50,812 nt of DNA, from contig JAGIBE010000268.1 in the NCBI GenBank assembly GCA_017744495.1, positions 1 to 50,812 on the forward strand, read 5' to 3'. Below the pieces are notes generated by a model. That model had not been told where the DNA came from and made no database searches. It saw only the letters and a list, made by a program, of their open reading frames with translations. The translations under genes were made by a program, and so were the position numbers. Within the stretch, counting starts at the first letter, position 1; every line of letters begins with the position of its first letter. Below are positions 48,261 through 50,812 of this stretch, piece by piece. The stretch is from Caulobacter sp. Its GTDB lineage: Bacteria; Pseudomonadota; Alphaproteobacteria; Caulobacterales; Caulobacteraceae.

Positions 48261-48430
48261 CCCCTCTCCCAGAGGGAGAGGGAGGGGCCCAGGCAAAGCC
48301 TGGGAGGGTGAGGGGTCTAAACGTCCGACGGCGTGCCGGCAGGGCGTTCGAGTGAAAACAGTGAAGGTGTAACCCCTCACCCTCCCACCGCTACGCGGCG
48401 GGCCCCGCCCTCTCCCGCTGGGAGAGGGGG
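48261..48430. repeat. Pair of inverted ~56-bp palindromic elements (BIME-like)
   Basis: Two copies of a CT-rich unit face each other: 48261-48315 and 48373-48430, with a 57-bp spacer. The outer ends read CCCCTCTCCC..., the inner ends GGGAGGGTGAGGGG and CCCCTCACCCTCCC. Each unit also contains an inner hairpin (CCAGGC-AAA-GCCTGG in the first, CCGC-TAC-GCGG in the second). The right copy overlaps the 3' end of the leftward epimerase gene. Confidence 0.88.
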
Positions 48431-49387
48431 CGAAGACTCAAGACACCCCAGCCCCCGCAGGCTCGCCGCGACCGCCGCGTCGAGCGGCGTGTGCGGAACC
48501 TCGCCCAGGAACGCCCGGAGCTTTCGGTCGTCCAGCACCAGGGGCTCGCGCCACAGGTAGCGCATCTCGGCCATTTCCCGGAACAGCGGCACGACCGGCG
48601 ACAGGCCGACGATCAGCCACCAGGGAAAGCTCATCACCGGCAGCTTCGGCTGCCCCGTTACACGCCGCACCGAGCCCGCCATCTCGCCCCAGCCCAGCAG
48701 GTGGCCGCCGAAGTGGAAGACCTCGAAAGGCCCGAGCGAAGCGCCGCGGTCCAGGACCCGGGCCATGGTCTCGGCCAGGTCCGGCAGATAGGCCCAGGCG
48801 TGGGCCACGCCCCGGCTCGCCGGCTCGGTCACCGACCTCACCGGCCCACCCGGCTTGACCACCGCCTGGCCGAACCAATTGTTGCCCGCATGCGGTCCGA
48901 AGAAGTCGCCGGCTCGGACGATCACCACTGGCGTCCCTTCCACCGAGGCCGCCTTCAGCCGCCGCTCCATCTCGACCCGGATCTTGCCCTTGCGGGTGGT
49001 CGGGTTCTGCGGCGCCGTCTCGTCGACCAGGGGGAAGGTCTCCAGGCCGAAATTGTAGACCGTGCCTGGCAGCAGGATGCGCGCGCCGTTGGCCTTGGCC
49101 GCGGCGATGGTGTTGTCCAGCATCGGCAGCACCAGCTTGCCCCAGTTCTTGTAGCCGGGCGGGTTGGCGGCGTGGACGATGAGCCGGGCGCCCTGGGCGG
49201 CGCGGGCCACGTCGGCGGCGTTCATGGCGTCCCCCGACACCCAGTCCAGCTCCGCCCGAGCGGGCATGGGACGGCGGGTCAGGCCCCGCACGGTCCAGCC
49301 GTGCCGCGCCAGGGCGGCGGCGACCTCGCCCCCGATGCCGCCGGCCGCGCCGATCACCAGGGCGATGCAGTGTTGGTTCGAAGTCAT
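48377..49387 (-). CDS. NAD-dependent epimerase/dehydratase-like protein (C-terminus encoded by a repeat)
   Basis: A 336-residue extended SDR-type protein. N-terminal Rossmann motif VIGAAGGIGGEVAAAL, GDAMN..., HAANPPGYKNW and PGTVYNFG follow the atypical-SDR pattern; the usual YxxxK is not evident. The last 19 or so residues (SPPLPAGEGGARRVAVGG) and the stop codon come from the right palindromic element at 48373-48430, so the native C-terminus was probably replaced by the insertion. Activity and substrate are unknown. ATG 49387; divergent from the LysR gene, its likely regulator. Confidence 0.85.
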   Translation of the reverse strand: MTSNQHCIALVIGAAGGIGGEVAAALARHGWTVRGLTRRPMPARAELDWVSGDAMNAADVARAAQGARLIVHAANPPGYKNWGKLVLPMLDNTIAAAKANGARILLPGTVYNFGLETFPLVDETAPQNPTTRKGKIRVEMERRLKAASVEGTPVVIVRAGDFFGPHAGNNWFGQAVVKPGGPVRSVTEPASRGVAHAWAYLPDLAETMARVLDRGASLGPFEVFHFGGHLLGWGEMAGSVRRVTGQPKLPVMSFPWWLIVGLSPVVPLFREMAEMRYLWREPLVLDDRKLRAFLGEVPHTPLDAAVAASLRGLGCLESSPPLPAGEGGARRVAVGG

Positions 49388-49441
49388 GTCGGTCTCCCGT
49401 TCTTTCGACCGGAAGATCGCTCACGGCGCCCCAAACGAGAA

Positions 49442-49479
49442 TTGACGAACGCTCTTGATCTGCCATGCATAAATGCATG
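49442..49479 (+). promoter_or_regulatory. LysR promoter and palindromic operator over the start codon
   Basis: TTGACG (49442-49447), 17 bp, ATGCAT (49465-49470); six bases later is the A of ATG 49477. The palindrome CATGCAT-AA-ATGCATG (49464-49479) covers the -10 and the start codon. This layout predicts a leaderless, autoregulated transcript. It may also control the divergent epimerase gene. Confidence 0.5.
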
Positions 49480-50370
49480 AGTGATCCGGACTGGAGCCTG
49501 TACCGCGCCTTCCTGGCGGTGATGACCGAGGGCAGCCTGTCCGCCGCCGCCCGGAGCCTGGGCCTGACCCAGCCGACCCTGGGCCGCCAGGTCGCCGAGT
49601 TGGAGCGCGGCCTGGGCGTGGCCCTGTTCCTCCGCTCGCCCCAGGGGCTGAAGCCCACCGACGCGGCCCTGGAGCTTCGGCCCCACGCCCAGGCCATGGC
49701 CACGGCAGCTGGGGCGCTCGTCCGCGCGGCTTCCGGGGCGGGCGACACCGGGCGTGGGGTGGTCCGCATCACCGCCAGCGACATCATCGGCGCCGAAGCC
49801 CTGCCGCCGATCCTGGCGGACTTCCGGCCCAAGCATCCCGGCGTCGCCGTCGAGCTGGCGTTGGACAACCAGCAGCAGGACCTGCTGCGCGGCGCGGCCG
49901 ACATCGCCGTTCGCATGGTCCGCCCCACCCAGGACGCCCTGGTCGCCCGCCGCCTGGCCGACACGCACCTCGGCCTCTACGCCCATCGCCGCTATCTGGC
50001 GGCCGAAGGCGTTCCCGCCAGCGTGGCCGATCTGAAGCGCCACGCCCTGGTCGGCTTCGACCGCGAGACGCCGTTCCTGCGCGGCCTGATACAGCGCCTG
50101 CCGATCAGCCGCGACGACTTCACCCTGCGGGCCGACAATGACCTGGCCCAGCTGGCCGCCATCCGGGCCGGCTGCGGGATCGGTTTCATCCAGCACGGCA
50201 TCGCCCGCCGCGATCCGGACCTGGTCTCGGTCTGTCCGGGCCAACTCGGCTTCCGCCTGGAGGTCTGGCTGGTCATGCACGAGGACCTGCGCGCCACGCC
50301 GCGCATGCGGGCGATGTTCGACCACCTGGCCGAGGGGCTGACGGCGTTCCTGGCGACCTCACAACCCTAG
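49477..50370 (+). CDS. LysR-family transcriptional regulator
   Basis: A 297-residue LTTR: N-terminal winged helix-turn-helix (FLAVMTEGSLSAAARSLGLTQPTLGRQVAELE) and a periplasmic-binding-protein-like effector domain with the usual RITASDIIGAEALPPILADF start. ATG 49477 (MSDPDWSLYRAFL) was preferred because it matches the family N-terminus and the predicted transcript start; ATG 49465 would add four residues. No ribosome site is visible. It is divergent from the epimerase gene. Its effector is unknown. Confidence 0.93.
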   Translation: MSDPDWSLYRAFLAVMTEGSLSAAARSLGLTQPTLGRQVAELERGLGVALFLRSPQGLKPTDAALELRPHAQAMATAAGALVRAASGAGDTGRGVVRITASDIIGAEALPPILADFRPKHPGVAVELALDNQQQDLLRGAADIAVRMVRPTQDALVARRLADTHLGLYAHRRYLAAEGVPASVADLKRHALVGFDRETPFLRGLIQRLPISRDDFTLRADNDLAQLAAIRAGCGIGFIQHGIARRDPDLVSVCPGQLGFRLEVWLVMHEDLRATPRMRAMFDHLAEGLTAFLATSQP

Positions 50371-50399
50371 GCCGGGCTGGTCGGCCATGAAAAACATGG

Positions 50400-50414
50400 T
50401 TAACCGAACCTCAA
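50400..50414. promoter_or_regulatory. CtrA-like site, one mismatch
   Basis: TTAA-N7-TCAA at 50400-50414, against the Caulobacter CtrA consensus TTAA-N7-TTAA. It overlaps the palindrome GGTTAACC and lies about 25 bp before the gene for the six-cysteine protein. One site with a mismatch is weak support. Confidence 0.25.
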
Positions 50415-50438
50415 CACCGGTCCGCTATGACCGGCGGC

Positions 50439-50759
50439 ATGCGCCGCGCCCTCGCCCTCCTGCTGATCGCCGCCGCCCTGACCGGGTCGGCCACGGCCCA
50501 GACGGCCAAGCCGACGCGCGTGATCACCAAGGCGTCCGAGGCCGCGCCTGTCCAGAGCGACAGCCCGGCCCTGCCGCCGCCACTGGTCCCGCTGACCGCC
50601 GCGTCCCAGGGGCGCGACCCTGACCAATGCCGTTCGGCCTGCAACCGCACCTACTTCTTCTGCCGCGCCAACAGCGACGACGACGCCTGTCCCACCCAGT
50701 GGATGCAGTGCAAGACCCGCTGCACGGCCACCTATTCGCCGCGCGGCTTCGGCGGCTGA
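50439..50759 (+). CDS. Small exported six-cysteine protein
   Basis: A 106-residue protein with signal peptide (MRRALALLLIAAALTGSATAQ), a proline-rich linker and a C-terminal cysteine module. Its six cysteines have mirror-symmetric spacing C-x3-C-x6-C-x8-C-x6-C-x3-C, with DQCRSAC at one end and CKTRC at the other, suggesting a disulfide-stapled helical hairpin. No family was recognised. ATG 50439 gives a standard signal peptide; an in-frame ATG at 50427 adds four residues. A CtrA-like half-matching site precedes it. Nothing is seen in the remaining 53 bp. Confidence 0.78.
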   Translation: MRRALALLLIAAALTGSATAQTAKPTRVITKASEAAPVQSDSPALPPPLVPLTAASQGRDPDQCRSACNRTYFFCRANSDDDACPTQWMQCKTRCTATYSPRGFGG

Positions 50760-50812
50760 CCGGTCCTGCCCCCTCTCGTGACCTAGAGGCAGTTTGACGC
50801 CTCGCATAACGC

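Overview
This 50.8 kb window is GC-rich, tightly packed alphaproteobacterial chromosome. It most likely comes from Caulobacter or a close relative in the Caulobacterales. The reasons are the gene families present (RpoH with its RpoH box, the bc1 genes petA-petB, UbiK-YbjN-ProC, lgt-midA-pgeF, DUF1285-Nudix-CCA), several promoter-like sites that fit the Caulobacter housekeeping pattern, common GTG starts, and start sites that look leaderless. The genus is an inference, not a database match. No tRNA, rRNA, CRISPR array, transposase or prophage was seen. Every gene appears intact except cytochrome b, which runs off the left edge.

Layout. 0-6.9 kb: cytochrome bc1 genes (petA, petB), trmL, a 756-residue protein built of RTX calcium-binding repeats, hemF, a secreted di-heme cytochrome c and a class I amidotransferase. 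7-10.2 kb: DUF1285, CoA-type Nudix hydrolase and CCA-adding enzyme in one leftward operon, then a GNAT. 10.4-12.5 kb: an MFS exporter, then a GNAT and a TfoX-domain gene whose start codons abut. 12.5-16.1 kb: leftward cluster MarR, enoyl-CoA hydratase-like, DUF3995 and two short-chain dehydrogenases. 16.2-18.2 kb: rightward operon ArsR, SRPBCC, thioredoxin-like DUF899 and a small membrane protein, under two clear operators. 18.2-23.3 kb: metallo-hydrolase, a secreted five-repeat 20-cysteine protein, and UbiK-YbjN-ProC-TetR.

23.4-30.8 kb: housekeeping genes lgt, midA, pgeF, prs, a lipoprotein, rplY and pth, then a membrane TPR protein. 30.8-35.9 kb: heme oxygenase and bacteriophytochrome histidine kinase (bphO-bphP) directly upstream of rpoH, with a perfect 22-bp palindrome between them, then an alpha/beta hydrolase. 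36-42.3 kb: TonB-dependent receptor, a receiver protein lacking the usual phospho-acceptor Asp, an unknown 392-residue protein and purA. 42.4-50.8 kb: PagL-like outer-membrane protein, threonine/serine dehydratase, M28 peptidase, L-serine dehydratase, DUF72, an epimerase whose C-terminus is encoded by a repeat, a LysR regulator and a small six-cysteine secreted protein.

How the genes relate. Several clusters read as functional units: bc1; tRNA and CoA maintenance (DUF1285-Nudix-cca); quinone, proline and housekeeping functions; and chromophore synthesis plus photosensing (bphO-bphP). The window is mostly ordinary core chromosome, and no new defence, mobile or biosynthetic system could be supported. 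The most unusual signals are regulatory (operators overlapping leaderless start codons, the palindrome before rpoH), intergenic hairpin elements of at least three families (one supplying protein-coding sequence), and two secreted proteins with ordered cysteine patterns.
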